Made by a program: the position numbers and the translations under genes
Notes under the pieces: generated by a model
The model's input: the letters and a program-made list of their open reading frames with translations, nothing else
What the model was told of the DNA's origin: nothing
Databases searched by the model: none
In this document: piece after piece, positions 26,339-35,276 of the stretch
Layout of the letters: every line of letters starts with the position of its first letter
Position numbering within the stretch: position 1 is the stretch's first letter
From: Hymenobacter profundi
GTDB lineage: Bacteria > Bacteroidota > Bacteroidia > Cytophagales > Hymenobacteraceae
Reading direction: 5' to 3'
Length of the DNA: 64,000 bases
Assembly: GCF_019334315.1 (NCBI RefSeq)
Contig: NZ_JAHWGL010000018.1
Coordinates: 1-64,000, forward strand

Positions 26339-27613
26339 TTACCCAATCTTGCTGAATCCGCAATACGAATGCAATACCTCCGGCAACGCAATGCCATCTG
26401 TTGTTTGATTGTTTTCCAGCAGAGCCGCTACAATGCGGGGTAGGGCCAGCGCCGAGCCGTTGAGCGTGTGCAGCAGTTGCGTTTTGCCACCTTCGGCGCG
26501 GTAGCGCAGCTTAAGACGGTTGGCCTGGTAGGTTTCGAAGTTAGAAGCCGAGCTAACCTCCAACCACCGCTGCTGGGCGGCGCTCCACACCTCTAGGTCG
26601 TAGGTGAGGGCTGAGGTGAAGCCCATGTCGCCGCCGCAGAGGCGCAGCACACGGTAGGGCAGTTGCAGCTTTTGCAACAGGCTTTCGATATGCGCCACCA
26701 TTTGCTCCAGAATAGCATAGCTTTCTTCAGGCTGCGTAATCTGCACGATTTCCACCTTGTCGAACTGGTGCAGACGGTTCAGGCCGCGCACATCGGCGCC
26801 CCAGCTGCCAGCTTCGCGGCGGAAACAGGGCGTGTAGGCGGTGTTGCGGATAGGTAGCTTTTCCGTCGGAATAATCTCGTCGCGGTAGAGGTTGGTGATG
26901 GGCACCTCCGAAGTCGGGATAAGGTAGAGATTATCCTGTGCATCGTGGTACATCTGGCCCTCTTTGTCGGGCAGCTGGCCGGTGCCATAGCCTGAGGCCT
27001 CGTTCACCAGAATCGGGGGCTGCATCTCGGTGTAGCCGGCGGCGCGGGCTTCGTCGAGGAAAAAGTTGATGAGTGCCCGCTGCAACCGCGCACCCTGGTT
27101 TTTATACACCGGAAAGCCTGCGCCAGTGATTTTTACCCCTAGCTCGAAGTCGATGATGTCATACTTCTTGATTAGCTCCCAATGGGGTAGGGCATCGGCG
27201 GGTAGCTCGGGTTTGTCGCCTACCTCGCGCACCACTTCGTTGTCCTGGGCTGTGCGGCCCTCAGGCACGCTGCTGTGGGGCAGGTTAGGCAGCTTCCAGA
27301 GCACTTGTTGCAAACCCTGCTCCACCTGGGCCAGCTCGTCGGCGTGCTGTTTGGTTTGCTGCTTGAGGGTAGCGGTGCGGACTTTCAGCTCCTCGGCTTC
27401 GGCCTTGTTGCCGGCCTTCATCAGGCCACCAATCTGGCGGGCCAGCTCGTTGGCTTCGGCCTGAGCTGAGTCGTGCTCGGTTTGGAGCTGGCGGCGGCGC
27501 TGGTCGAGGTCAAGAACGGCCTGCACGTCGGCTTCGGCAGTTTTGTAGTGCTTTTTGGCGAGGGCGGCCAGCGCCTCGGCGGTGTGCTCGCGCAGGACGG
27601 AAACTTGCAACAT
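26339..27613 (-). CDS. serS: Seryl-tRNA synthetase
   Basis: 424 residues from the ATG at 27613 (MLQVSVLREH); the start 11 codons earlier adds a leader absent from the family. Residues about 1-110 are the tRNA-binding coiled-coil arm (long Gln/Glu/Ala heptads). The class II core follows: motif 2 in TPCFRREAGSWGADVRGLNRLHQF and motif 3 near the C-terminus (LHTLNGSALALPRIVAALLEN). It charges tRNA-Ser in the cytoplasm and is essential. It is a single gene with its own candidate promoter and a shared terminator. Confidence 0.97.
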   Translation of the reverse strand: MLQVSVLREHTAEALAALAKKHYKTAEADVQAVLDLDQRRRQLQTEHDSAQAEANELARQIGGLMKAGNKAEAEELKVRTATLKQQTKQHADELAQVEQGLQQVLWKLPNLPHSSVPEGRTAQDNEVVREVGDKPELPADALPHWELIKKYDIIDFELGVKITGAGFPVYKNQGARLQRALINFFLDEARAAGYTEMQPPILVNEASGYGTGQLPDKEGQMYHDAQDNLYLIPTSEVPITNLYRDEIIPTEKLPIRNTAYTPCFRREAGSWGADVRGLNRLHQFDKVEIVQITQPEESYAILEQMVAHIESLLQKLQLPYRVLRLCGGDMGFTSALTYDLEVWSAAQQRWLEVSSASNFETYQANRLKLRYRAEGGKTQLLHTLNGSALALPRIVAALLENNQTTDGIALPEVLHSYCGFSKIG

Positions 27614-27643
27614 AAGACGGAGATATCGCGAAATGGGAGAACG

Positions 27644-27651
27644 CAAAAGTA
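27644..27651 (-). promoter_or_regulatory. Candidate -7 element (TACTTTTG) for serS
   Basis: An exact TAnnTTTG match on the minus strand, 31 bases before the serS start, followed by GCG as at the rpsP and rplS sites. Confidence 0.5.
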
Positions 27652-27990
27652 CGCAGCCGGAACGGAAGCTACGTGCCCAGCGTTAGACTGCCAGTACCCA
27701 CACTAGTCCGGGTGGTCTGGATTTTTCAAAAATCCATGTATCTCATTTGGCAAAGTGCGCGTATTACCCTAACATTGCGTTAAACAAGCCGGCCGCTGTT
27801 GCCGGGCCTACAGGTAATTTGTACTGTTGTGAGGCCCATGCCGATTTTCCAGCGCCTCCCCAGTACCTCCATTCTTTCTTAGTCTGATTTCGCGTTTCGC
27901 GCCGCCCGGCGGTTGCCTTCGTTGCCCAACGTAAGCCTACGCGGCCGCGTGTTCGGTCCCGAGCCCGCCTTTTCGCCCCTACTACCTATT
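27652..27990. other. Gap between serS and rho start codons
   Basis: The divergent intergenic region must hold the rho promoter. A TAATTTG sequence near 27815 is one base short of the -7 consensus. The frame upstream of the chosen rho start is open from 27913 but encodes no family-like residues. No RNA structure was recognised. Confidence 0.4.
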
Positions 27991-30108
27991 ATGTACACTA
28001 TTGACGAGTTGAAGAACCGTCTGCTGTCCGAGTTAAAGGAAATTGCAGAAGAGCTTAAGGTTGGTAACTTCCGTAGACTCAGCAAACAGGATCTGATTTA
28101 CAAGATTCTCGATCAGCAGGCCATTCTGCCCGCCGATCAGCTACCTCAAAAAAACACAACTCCTGTCCCCGCAGAAGTAACTGAGGCACCGGCTGCGCCT
28201 CGTGCCAATGGCCGTGCTACTCGGGCTGCCGCGCCGCGTCGTGGTGGTGCCAAGGCAGCGGCTCCGGCGGCCAGCGCTCCGGAAGCGGAGGTGGCTGAAG
28301 CGGAAGCACCCGCTCCCGCAGCCGTAGCTGCGGCCCCTGCGCCGGAACCAGAAGCTGCCCCAGCACCCACACTGGAAGTTGCGGCACCTGCCCCTGCGCT
28401 GGAATCGGAAGCTACTCCTGCGCCCTCCGTAGAAACCCCTGCCGGCAACGACCGCCCCATTAAGCTCTATCAGCGCCCCGAACGCCGCCCCCGCAATGGG
28501 CAGAGCAGCCGGGAAAACGCGCCGGAAACGGCTGTTGCTGCCAGCGACGTAGCAGTGGCCGACGAGCCGGCAGCCGCCGAAACAGCCGCTGCACCTACAC
28601 CCATTCTCCGCGACCAGCCTACGGCTTTTGTGCGGGAGGGCCGGGAGCCGCGCCCCGAGCGCGACCGTGACCAGAACCAGAACGGCCGCGATGGTCGCGA
28701 AAACCGGGAAGGCCAGCGCAACGACACGCCCCGCGAGTATCGTAGCAACGACCGTCCTCAGCGCAACGATGCCCCGCGTACCGATGGCCGGGAGCCGCGC
28801 CCCGAACGTGACCGTGACCAGAACGGCCGCGACAACCGTGAGCCGCGCCCCGACCGCGACCAGAGCCGTGCCGACCGTGACCAGCGCCGCGAAGAGCGGT
28901 TTGCTGCCCGCGAGCAACAGCGCCAGCAGCGCCGCGAGGAGCAGCAGCAGAACCCACGTCAGCAGCAGCCCGCACCTGCCCGCAACGATCTGGATATCAC
29001 CATCCAGAGCGAAGGGACGCTGGAAATGATGCCCGACGGTGGCTATGGCTTCCTCCGCTCGCCGTTCTACAACTACCTGGCCTCGCCCGATGATATTTAC
29101 GTGGCGCCCCAGCAGGTAAAGCAGTTTGCCCTGAAAGCCGGCGACACGGTGAAATGCACCATTCGTCCGCCCCGCGAAGGTGAGAAATACTTTGCCCTGG
29201 TAAACGTGGAAAACGTGAACGGCCGCTCACTGGAAGAAGCTCGTGACCGGATACCCTTCACCAACCTCACACCGCTGTTTGCGGAGGAACGCTTGAAACT
29301 GACCACCAAGCCTGGCCAGTATAGCACGCGTATTCTGGATCTGTTTGCCCCCATTGGCAAAGGCCAGCGCGGGTTGATTGTGGCTCAGCCCAAAACCGGT
29401 AAAACGGTACTGTTGCAGGAAATTGCAAACTCCATTTCCGAGAACCACCCCGAGGTCTACCTCATTATCCTGCTGATTGATGAGCGTCCGGAAGAGGTAA
29501 CGGACATGGCCCGCTCGGTGAAAGCCGAAGTGCTCAGCTCGACCTTCGACGAAACCGCCGACCGCCACGTGAAAATTGCCAGCATTGCGCTGGAAAAGGC
29601 CAAGCGCTTGGTAGAGTGCGGCCACGACGTGGTGATTCTGCTGGACTCGATTACACGTCTGGCGCGTGCTTACAACACAGTACAGCCTGCTTCGGGTAAG
29701 ATCCTCTCGGGTGGTGTGGATGCCAACGCGCTGCACAAACCCAAGCGTTTCTTTGGGGCGGCCCGCAACGTGGAAAATGGCGGCTCGCTCACCATCATTG
29801 CCACGGCTCTTATCGAAACCGGCTCCAAGATGGACGAGGTGATTTTCGAGGAATTCAAAGGTACCGGCAACATGGAATTGCAGTTGGACCGCAAGCTAGC
29901 CAACAAGCGCATCTTCCCGGCCATCGACGTACCAGCTTCTGGTACCCGTCGCGAAGATTTGCTGATGAGCAAAGAAGAACTGAACCGCATCTGGGTGCTG
30001 CGCAAGTTTATGTCCGACATGACGGCCTCCGAAGCCATGGAGTTCCTGAAAGACCGCATGAAAGGCACCAAGGACAACGACGAGTTCCTGATTTCGATGA
30101 ACGGCTAA
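27991..30108 (+). CDS. rho: Transcription termination factor Rho with long disordered insert
   Basis: 705 residues from the ATG at 27991, which matches the Rho N-terminus ([22 protein letters not shown]); E. coli Rho is about 419. Residues 1-50 are the Rho_N domain. Residues about 56-331 are low complexity: first Ala/Pro/Glu-rich, then Arg/Asp/Asn/Gln-rich with repeated [13 protein letters not shown] units. From about 332 the cold-shock RNA-binding domain starts ([13 protein letters not shown]), followed by the RecA-like ATPase with Walker A QPKTGKT (466-472), [12 protein letters not shown] and the Q/R loops. It is a hexameric helicase that ends transcription. Related Bacteroidota Rho proteins carry such inserts, and in Bacteroides the insert has been linked to condensate formation. 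Confidence 0.96.
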   Translation: MYTIDELKNRLLSELKEIAEELKVGNFRRLSKQDLIYKILDQQAILPADQLPQKNTTPVPAEVTEAPAAPRANGRATRAAAPRRGGAKAAAPAASAPEAEVAEAEAPAPAAVAAAPAPEPEAAPAPTLEVAAPAPALESEATPAPSVETPAGNDRPIKLYQRPERRPRNGQSSRENAPETAVAASDVAVADEPAAAETAAAPTPILRDQPTAFVREGREPRPERDRDQNQNGRDGRENREGQRNDTPREYRSNDRPQRNDAPRTDGREPRPERDRDQNGRDNREPRPDRDQSRADRDQRREERFAAREQQRQQRREEQQQNPRQQQPAPARNDLDITIQSEGTLEMMPDGGYGFLRSPFYNYLASPDDIYVAPQQVKQFALKAGDTVKCTIRPPREGEKYFALVNVENVNGRSLEEARDRIPFTNLTPLFAEERLKLTTKPGQYSTRILDLFAPIGKGQRGLIVAQPKTGKTVLLQEIANSISENHPEVYLIILLIDERPEEVTDMARSVKAEVLSSTFDETADRHVKIASIALEKAKRLVECGHDVVILLDSITRLARAYNTVQPASGKILSGGVDANALHKPKRFFGAARNVENGGSLTIIATALIETGSKMDEVIFEEFKGTGNMELQLDRKLANKRIFPAIDVPASGTRREDLLMSKEELNRIWVLRKFMSDMTASEAMEFLKDRMKGTKDNDEFLISMNG

Positions 30109-30131
30109 CTTCTTACTGTAGCCAGAGTAGA

Positions 30132-30239
30132 AGAACGTCATTCCGACCAGCGGGAGGAATCTCGCGTGCTGACAGAGGGTAGTATCTTACCTCCGTCCTC
30201 CGCACGCGAGATTCCTCCCGCTGGTCGGAATGACGTTCT
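30132..30239. repeat. 108-bp palindromic element with 38-bp perfect arms
   Basis: The arms at 30132-30169 and 30202-30239 are exact reverse complements (outer end AGAACGTCATTCCGACCAGC) around a 32-base centre. It lies just after rho and before the DsbA-family gene. The outer GTCATTCCGA resembles the TGTCATCCTGAGC repeats elsewhere in the window, but the inner arm sequence differs, so it is a second family or a distant variant. Confidence 0.85.
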
Positions 30240-30261
30240 GTTTTGTTAATAGCTTACCCTA

Positions 30262-30269
30262 TACTTTTG
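30262..30269 (+). promoter_or_regulatory. Candidate -7 element (TACTTTTG) directly before the DsbA-family start
   Basis: An exact TAnnTTTG match that ends only 4 bases before the ATG at 30274. If active, the mRNA would be leaderless or nearly so. Confidence 0.35.
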
Positions 30270-30273
30270 CCAT

Positions 30274-30936
30274 ATGGAACAGACCGCCGACCGCCCCGAA
30301 ATCCTCTACCTCTTCGATCCGTTGTGTGGCTGGTGCTACGGCATGAGCCCCGTGATTCGGCAGGCGCAGCAGGCGTTTGCAGGCCGCGTAGACGTATCGG
30401 TGCTGTGCGGCGGCATGCTGACGGGCAACGACGTGACGTCCATTGGTGAAAGTTGGGACTTCTTGAGCGGGGCGGCCGCACAGATTGGTGAAGTAACAGG
30501 GGCGGAGTTTGGTGCCGCCTACCATACGGTAGGGGAAGAGGGCACACTGCGGCTTGACTCGGAGCCACCGAGCCGTGCCATCACTGTATTCCGCCAACTA
30601 GATGGCGACCAGCAGCGCACCATCCAGTTTGCCCACGACGTACAAACCGCCTTGTTCCGCGATGGCCAGAATCTAAAGGACCTCTCTACCTACTTACCAT
30701 TGCTTGAGCCATACGGCATTGATGCAGCTACTTTTCAGCGCCTGTGGGCCGCGCCTGAAACAGCCCAGGTAGTGCAACAGGAATTTGCTACTGTTAATCG
30801 GCTCAACCTGGAAGGCCTACCCACTACTGTGCTGCGCGTGGGTAACGAGGGCTATATCCTGGCCAAAGGCTATCAACCCTACACAGTATTTGCGGCCGGG
30901 CTGGAGCAGGCATTAGCTGAGAAAGCCGGAGGGTAG
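30274..30936 (+). CDS. DsbA family protein (thioredoxin-fold oxidoreductase, FrnE/2-hydroxychromene-isomerase-like)
   Basis: 220 residues with no signal peptide, so cytoplasmic. LFDPLCGWCYGM places the CxxC redox motif at Cys18-Cys21, followed by a long helical insertion typical of the DsbA superfamily and a C-terminal LEGLPTTVLRVG, the cis-proline loop (LPTT). Family knowledge: disulfide or thiol exchange; cytoplasmic members are implicated in stress responses but the substrate is unknown. It lies behind a palindromic repeat and is convergent with the lipoprotein at 30950. Confidence 0.87.
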   Translation: MEQTADRPEILYLFDPLCGWCYGMSPVIRQAQQAFAGRVDVSVLCGGMLTGNDVTSIGESWDFLSGAAAQIGEVTGAEFGAAYHTVGEEGTLRLDSEPPSRAITVFRQLDGDQQRTIQFAHDVQTALFRDGQNLKDLSTYLPLLEPYGIDAATFQRLWAAPETAQVVQQEFATVNRLNLEGLPTTVLRVGNEGYILAKGYQPYTVFAAGLEQALAEKAGG

Positions 30937-30949
30937 AGAATAGGCGCTT

Positions 30950-31585
30950 CTAACTACCGAAGCCGCCTAACTGCACCACCTGCTTTTTGAGGGGCGAATA
31001 TGCAATGCGGCGGCGGTCTTCTTTGCCTACCAGATATTGAAACCCGATGGTATCGGCGCGGCGCTGGATGTCGGCCCACGTGTTGCGGTCGAGGGGGTTG
31101 CCGGCGGGGAAAGGAGTAGCAGTGGGTAGGGCAGGCTGATGAAAATTCTGATCGGCAAAAAACTCATCCATGCGGCGGCGCACGTAGGCCTCGCGGGCCG
31201 CAGGGGTAGGGGGCGTGGTGCCAGCCATATCATACACCATTGCCGCCTCCAGATCAGCCGCCGACAATACCTCGTGAAAGATGATCTGCCCGGTATGGTC
31301 GGTGATAGTGAAATCGAGTTGCCCACTCAGCGCATCGTTGCCGCGCAATACCAGCCTGAACACATCGGGCATGCCGGGGGTAGAAAACTCGTGGCGTTTC
31401 TGCACTACCTTCAGCGTGTCGGACTGGGCCGAGACGCTGCCGGCGCGGGTGGTGTCAGGCGCTTCCAGCGACGTGTCGGCGGCCGTTGTATCGGCAGCCA
31501 GGGGCGAGGTACCCGAATATTGGCTGTTCTGCTGATAACATGCACTAGTGAGCAGCAGGCAAGAGAGAGCAACAAGAGGGCGCAT
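30950..31585 (-). CDS. Lipoprotein of unknown function
   Basis: 211 residues. The signal peptide ends in lipobox LTSAC (Cys16), followed by a Ser/Thr/Asp/Ala tether of about 40 residues. The central part (FRLVLRGNDALSGQLDFTITDHTGQIIFHEVL) looks like an all-beta domain, then a helical region (REAYVRRRMDEFFADQNFH) and a C-terminal KEDRRRIAYS segment. I do not recognise the family. It probably sits in the outer membrane facing the periplasm. It starts 68 bp after the UbiA gene's stop on the same strand. Confidence 0.7.
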   Translation of the reverse strand: MRPLVALSCLLLTSACYQQNSQYSGTSPLAADTTAADTSLEAPDTTRAGSVSAQSDTLKVVQKRHEFSTPGMPDVFRLVLRGNDALSGQLDFTITDHTGQIIFHEVLSAADLEAAMVYDMAGTTPPTPAAREAYVRRRMDEFFADQNFHQPALPTATPFPAGNPLDRNTWADIQRRADTIGFQYLVGKEDRRRIAYSPLKKQVVQLGGFGS

Positions 31586-31652
31586 ACCGTGGAGGAGAAC
31601 AGGAGGAGTTAGCTAATACGGCAAGTGCTTGGCCGACGTTTTCGGCGGCGCG

Positions 31653-32561
31653 TTACCACCAGCGCCAGAGCAACATTACTACAAACGCGGCGCTCAGGCA
31701 CAACGACGATACCTGGTTCATGCGCATGGTATGGTCGAAGTTGGCGGCGCTGGCATCTTGCCACACCAACCAAGCCCAGCGGCCAAACAGCCCCACCACG
31801 GGTAGGGTAGCCGTTAGGAACAGCAGCGCGTGCGTCCACTCGTTGCGCTGTGCGTATACGGCCACCAGCAAGGCTGCCCCTACCCCCAGCGCCACGCCCG
31901 CAAACACAAACGTACCCCGTATGCCCAGGCGCAGGCTCAGCGTCCGGTCGCCGCGGCGGGCGTCTTCCTGGTGCTGATATACCTGCGTGAGCGGGTAGGA
32001 ACCGCATAAGAACAGCGTACTCACCAAAGCCAGCAGGAGGTTATCAAAGGCCAAAATAGCCGCAGGAGAAGCGCCTACCCCCACCTGCGTCATCAGAAAG
32101 GTATAGGCACCCTGAAACACCACGACTACCAGCGTGCTCACGAGCGGGTATTTTTTCAGACGAATACCCTCGTAGCTATACGCCTTCGATACCAGCAGAT
32201 ACACGACTACCAGCCCCGCGAAGGGTAGGGACAGAAGCGCCCCGCCCAACACAGCCAGCCCATCGAACAGCCACACCAAATGCAGCAGTTCCCGCGATAC
32301 GGGCGGCGGTTGGCGCAGGCCGCCAATGCTGCCCTCGTCGCGGTCGTAGTAGCTGTTGTAGCCGTTGGATGCGGGGTAGGCCAGCAGGTGCAGCACCACA
32401 AACACGCCCGCTGCCCGCCATGGGCTGAACGGCTCGCGTAAGGCGCTTAGCCCAAACCAGAACACTGGCATCAGGTACACCGAAAACGGAATCCGCAGCA
32501 GCGGCAACGCCCGACGGTACTTATTATACAGCAAGGAAGAAGCAAAATGAGAAGCAAGCAT
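31653..32561 (-). CDS. UbiA-family prenyltransferase
   Basis: 302 residues with about eight or nine membrane helices. The first prenyl-diphosphate/Mg motif is SNGYNSYYDRDEGS (Asn66 to Asp75) and the second is YQHQEDARRGDRTLS, so both Asp-rich loops are intact. The family transfers prenyl chains to aromatic or other acceptors in the membrane (menaquinone, haem O, chlorophyll-type or lipid synthesis). No menaquinone or haem genes are adjacent, and the companion methyltransferase at 32660 on the same strand, 98 bp upstream, may modify the same product (inference). Confidence 0.85.
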   Translation of the reverse strand: MLASHFASSLLYNKYRRALPLLRIPFSVYLMPVFWFGLSALREPFSPWRAAGVFVVLHLLAYPASNGYNSYYDRDEGSIGGLRQPPPVSRELLHLVWLFDGLAVLGGALLSLPFAGLVVVYLLVSKAYSYEGIRLKKYPLVSTLVVVVFQGAYTFLMTQVGVGASPAAILAFDNLLLALVSTLFLCGSYPLTQVYQHQEDARRGDRTLSLRLGIRGTFVFAGVALGVGAALLVAVYAQRNEWTHALLFLTATLPVVGLFGRWAWLVWQDASAANFDHTMRMNQVSSLCLSAAFVVMLLWRWW

Positions 32562-32659
32562 GTAGTTGCGCAGCTTCGGGTAGGTTTCTGTTTTCTCTAC
32601 GGTGGTTGAGGTAAGGAAGGCCGCACCAGCCGTAAAGTTGACAGAATCGCCTTTAATTT

Positions 32660-33466
32660 TTACTTCTCAATCTGTAATTGACTTTTCGGCCAGCCCGTGA
32701 GGTAGAGCACCTGCGAGCCCGACCAATGGCGCGCCTTGCCCACGCGCCACTCAAAAGCGCCGCTAGGGTCGGCACGATGGGCCAAGGCCAGGAGTTGGTT
32801 GGGTGGATAAAGCCGCAGAATCGACACGACGCCATCCCAGATGGTGCACACCGGAATCAGGGGAATAAGATAAGTGAACAGCAGCCGGCTCCAGCGAAAC
32901 GGGCGAATAAAGGGCGTGATGCATAGCAGCGCCATGGGCATTACCAGGGCCGCCAATGCTACTTCGTGCCAGTGCTTGCCGGCTCCCTCAAATACGCCAA
33001 TGCCTGCCCGTTGCCGCACGGCATCGGCCAGAATAGCCTCGGCTACCGCGGGAGGAAAATGATGAAAGGCCGAAAATACTACCCGAAATCCCGGCAGGGT
33101 AGCCGGCACGCGGGTAGCATCTACGGGCGTAGGCAAAAAGGCAAGTCCACCGCTTGTGCGCTCGTGCAGGTGCTGCCAGGCGGCAGGCTGGGGATAGAGG
33201 TCGGTGAGAGTGACGTGCAACTGCGGCAAGTCCTGCGCTTGCAGCGCCCGCCATACGCCTTCTGTGCCGCCGCCAGCGCCGGCACACAGCTCCAGCAACT
33301 CGGTTTGGCTGGTGTGACGCAGTGCCTCACGCAGAATGGGCACAATGGGCTGATAGATTTTTAGCCCCGAAATCATGAAGCGTAGGTAGTCCATCATGCC
33401 CGCTCGCACTACCCTCGGAAACCACGGCAAGTCCTCAAACTCGAACAGTTGCAAGCGGAGCTTCAT
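32660..33466 (-). CDS. Class I SAM-dependent methyltransferase with C-terminal membrane segments
   Basis: 268 residues from the ATG at 33466, chosen because it overlaps the stop of the small upstream frame by 4 bp (ATGA) and because the longer frame adds unrelated residues. ELLELCAGAGGGTEGVW is SAM motif I; LTDLYPQPAAW carries the acidic ribose-binding residue; VVFSAFHHFPP is motif post-II. Two hydrophobic segments follow near residues 175-220 (LAALVMPMALLCITPFI, LLFTYLIPLIPVCTI), which would place it at the membrane. It precedes the UbiA gene on the same strand. Confidence 0.78.
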   Translation of the reverse strand: MKLRLQLFEFEDLPWFPRVVRAGMMDYLRFMISGLKIYQPIVPILREALRHTSQTELLELCAGAGGGTEGVWRALQAQDLPQLHVTLTDLYPQPAAWQHLHERTSGGLAFLPTPVDATRVPATLPGFRVVFSAFHHFPPAVAEAILADAVRQRAGIGVFEGAGKHWHEVALAALVMPMALLCITPFIRPFRWSRLLFTYLIPLIPVCTIWDGVVSILRLYPPNQLLALAHRADPSGAFEWRVGKARHWSGSQVLYLTGWPKSQLQIEK

Positions 33467-33627
33467 GCTGCAATTGAGTTTTGCAGCGCGTCGCGGTTGA
33501 CGTACAGGGATGCTATTGAAGGCAAAATAAACGCTAGCACAGTGCCGTGCCATAGGTGACACCAGGCGCTGGTTTGTGCCAGGTTATTCTCCTGAGGAAT
33601 TGCCTCAATTGCTAAATCATCTTCCAT
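33463..33627 (-). CDS. Small membrane-type ORF, possible DUF4870-like fragment
   Basis: A 54-residue frame from the ATG at 33627 whose TGA overlaps the methyltransferase ATG (ATGA). It has an acidic start (MEDDLAIEAIP) and one hydrophobic segment (SAWCHLWHGTVLAFILPSIA) followed by YVNRDALQNS. The CHL...P...L pattern is reminiscent of the first helix of DUF4870 proteins, which are normally about 110 residues or more, so it may be a truncated copy. Alternatively it is a genuine coupled leader peptide or chance. Confidence 0.4.
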   Translation of the reverse strand: MEDDLAIEAIPQENNLAQTSAWCHLWHGTVLAFILPSIASLYVNRDALQNSIAA

Positions 33628-33700
33628 AAGCGGGAGGCATAACAGCAGTATATATGCTTACTGCTACGCCACCCCGCCCGAAACGTTGACCTTTACATGC

Positions 33701-34123
33701 CTAGGCGGCGTGCTGGAAACGTGGGGGAGCCGGCTCACACAGAAAGTAAACCGCGGCCAACGCTGCCGCCAGATACGGCAGCGACATAGTGAGCAGACTG
33801 CGCAGATCAACCACTGGCAAATGATGCATGACAAAGAAGTTGGTGAGCGCATAGCAACCCAATACGGCTGCTGTGCCAATGGTACGCCGGGCCGAGCAGG
33901 TAGGCAACTGGCCTAGCAAGCTGAAAAGAGGTACGCACAAGGGCAATACTACCAACGAAACTAAAGCCGCCAGCAAGCCGCTGAACAAGCCAATAGAGAA
34001 ATCGGCCGGACGGTCGAGCGCGAAGTCGAGGGTTAGCAGTATAGTGCCGCCAAGGTTGCTGAGTAGCCACAGCGAAAGAGCCTTGCGTAGAGAATAGTTG
34101 GTTAGTGAGTTAAGAAATAGCAT
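33701..34123 (-). CDS. Small four-helix membrane protein of unknown function
   Basis: 140 residues with four predicted membrane helices (around 15-35, 42-72, 80-100 and 108-130) and few charged residues apart from loops. No family signature is recognised. The start at 34123 follows an AT-rich region, consistent with a promoter there. It is 73 bp upstream of the small ORF at 33463 on the same strand. Confidence 0.6.
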   Translation of the reverse strand: MLFLNSLTNYSLRKALSLWLLSNLGGTILLTLDFALDRPADFSIGLFSGLLAALVSLVVLPLCVPLFSLLGQLPTCSARRTIGTAAVLGCYALTNFFVMHHLPVVDLRSLLTMSLPYLAAALAAVYFLCEPAPPRFQHAA

Positions 34124-34600
34124 ATAACAAAGGGTAAGAAAGTTGGGAGAAGCAGTGGGAGTAAAAAAATGTTGAAATTCTATTATTTGGAAACCTAGAA
34201 CAGAAATGGGAAAAGTGAAACTGTATCTCGATTTAATATACGAAATGACGGTTTTGCAGGATTTTTATCAAGTGAACTTTTTTTATAAAACGTATTTCAG
34301 CGCTGGCTACGAGATATTTTCAAACGTATTTTTTGAAAAAGTAAAAACTGTCAACTAGGCTACAGCACTTACCTTGTAAGCACTTCCATGGCAAAGCCTG
34401 GGGATGGGGGATAGCATTTCCGTAAGGCCGTCTCATTTTGGTAGCAACTATAGGCATTGCTACCGCTCAGAAATGAGCTAGTGGTCATGAAGAGTTTGCC
34501 AAAGCGTTTAACCCACGATGGCGTTGTTAGGGAGACCAGTAAGACGATCAAGTCAGCAGAAATCTTCACAATGTTTGGAAATGGCGTGATGATTTACCAG
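34124..34600. other. AT-rich gap of about 480 bp between divergent genes
   Basis: From about 34150 to 34350 the sequence is markedly AT-rich with many A and T runs, unlike the rest of the window. A 66-codon frame at 34369-34569 (minus) has no family signature and unusual composition, so it is not called. Promoters for both flanking genes are expected here. Confidence 0.5.
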
Positions 34601-34615
34601 CTTTGCAACACAAAG
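34601..34615. promoter_or_regulatory. Palindromic operator candidate CTTTG-CAACA-CAAAG
   Basis: A perfect 5-5-5 palindrome 13 bases before the start at 34629. The same CTTTG-N5-CAAAG layout recurs before the DUF4173 gene at 35590, which brackets the small HTH regulator gene and suggests autoregulation. Confidence 0.6.
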
Positions 34616-34628
34616 TGCTCTGTACGCT

Positions 34629-35276
34629 ATGAAGCCAGTTACTGATCCGCTCGCCCAACTCACGGAAATTCGCGCTATTATGGAGCGCTCGTCGCGGTTC
34701 ATCTCGCTTAGCGGCCTGTCGGGGGTAGGGGCGGGGGTAGTGGCGCTAGCCGGGGTAGGCGTGGGTAACTGGTACCTCAATAGCCAGTACGGGGAAGGTG
34801 GCTTTATGCGGCTAATGAATGGCGACTATGCCAGCCGACTGGAAGCGCTGCCGTTTCTGCTGGGTTTGGCGGCTGTCATTATTGTATTGGCACTCGGCGT
34901 GGCTTTCTTCTTCACCCAGCGCCGCGCCCGGCAAAACGGCATGGCCTTGTGGGGGCCACTCGGGCGACGGCTGGCAGTCAGCTTGGCCATTCCGCTGACA
35001 GCGGGTGGGTTGTTTTGCTTGATGCTCTACCTGCGTGGGGCCGCCGGACTGGTGATACCGGGCATGTTGCTGTTCTACGGGTTAGCCCTGCTCAACGCCA
35101 GCAAGTATACCTTAGACGAAATTCGGTGGCTGGGCCTCACCCAAATTGGGCTGGGACTGCTCGCAACCTTGCTTCCGGTTTGGGGGTTACTGTTCTTTGC
35201 CTTCGGGTTCGGACTGTGCCACATCGGCTATGGCCTGCTCATGTATAACCGTTACGAACGTTCCCGCCCCGCGTGA
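34629..35276 (+). CDS. Multi-spanning membrane protein of the HTH/DUF4173 module
   Basis: 215 residues with a cytoplasmic N-terminus (PVTDPLAQLTEIRAIMERSS) and about six membrane helices. The N-terminal LxEIRxIMERSSRFISLSGLSG pattern is common in Bacteroidota proteins encoded directly before a small winged-helix regulator. No catalytic motif is visible. Its TGA overlaps the GTG start of the regulator (GTGA at 35273-35276), so the two are translationally coupled. Confidence 0.75.
   Translation: MKPVTDPLAQLTEIRAIMERSSRFISLSGLSGVGAGVVALAGVGVGNWYLNSQYGEGGFMRLMNGDYASRLEALPFLLGLAAVIIVLALGVAFFFTQRRARQNGMALWGPLGRRLAVSLAIPLTAGGLFCLMLYLRGAAGLVIPGMLLFYGLALLNASKYTLDEIRWLGLTQIGLGLLATLLPVWGLLFFAFGFGLCHIGYGLLMYNRYERSRPA

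Noticed and set aside
28141..28917. 258-codon antisense frame opposite the low-complexity part of rho
   Set aside because: The low-complexity Ala/Arg-coding DNA gives open frames in every phase; no domain is present.
28996..29736. Antisense frames opposite the Rho ATPase domain
   Set aside because: Rho is essential and conserved on the plus strand; the antisense translations match nothing recognisable.
34369..34569. 66-codon minus-strand frame in the AT-rich gap
   Set aside because: No family signature, no good start context, odd composition.
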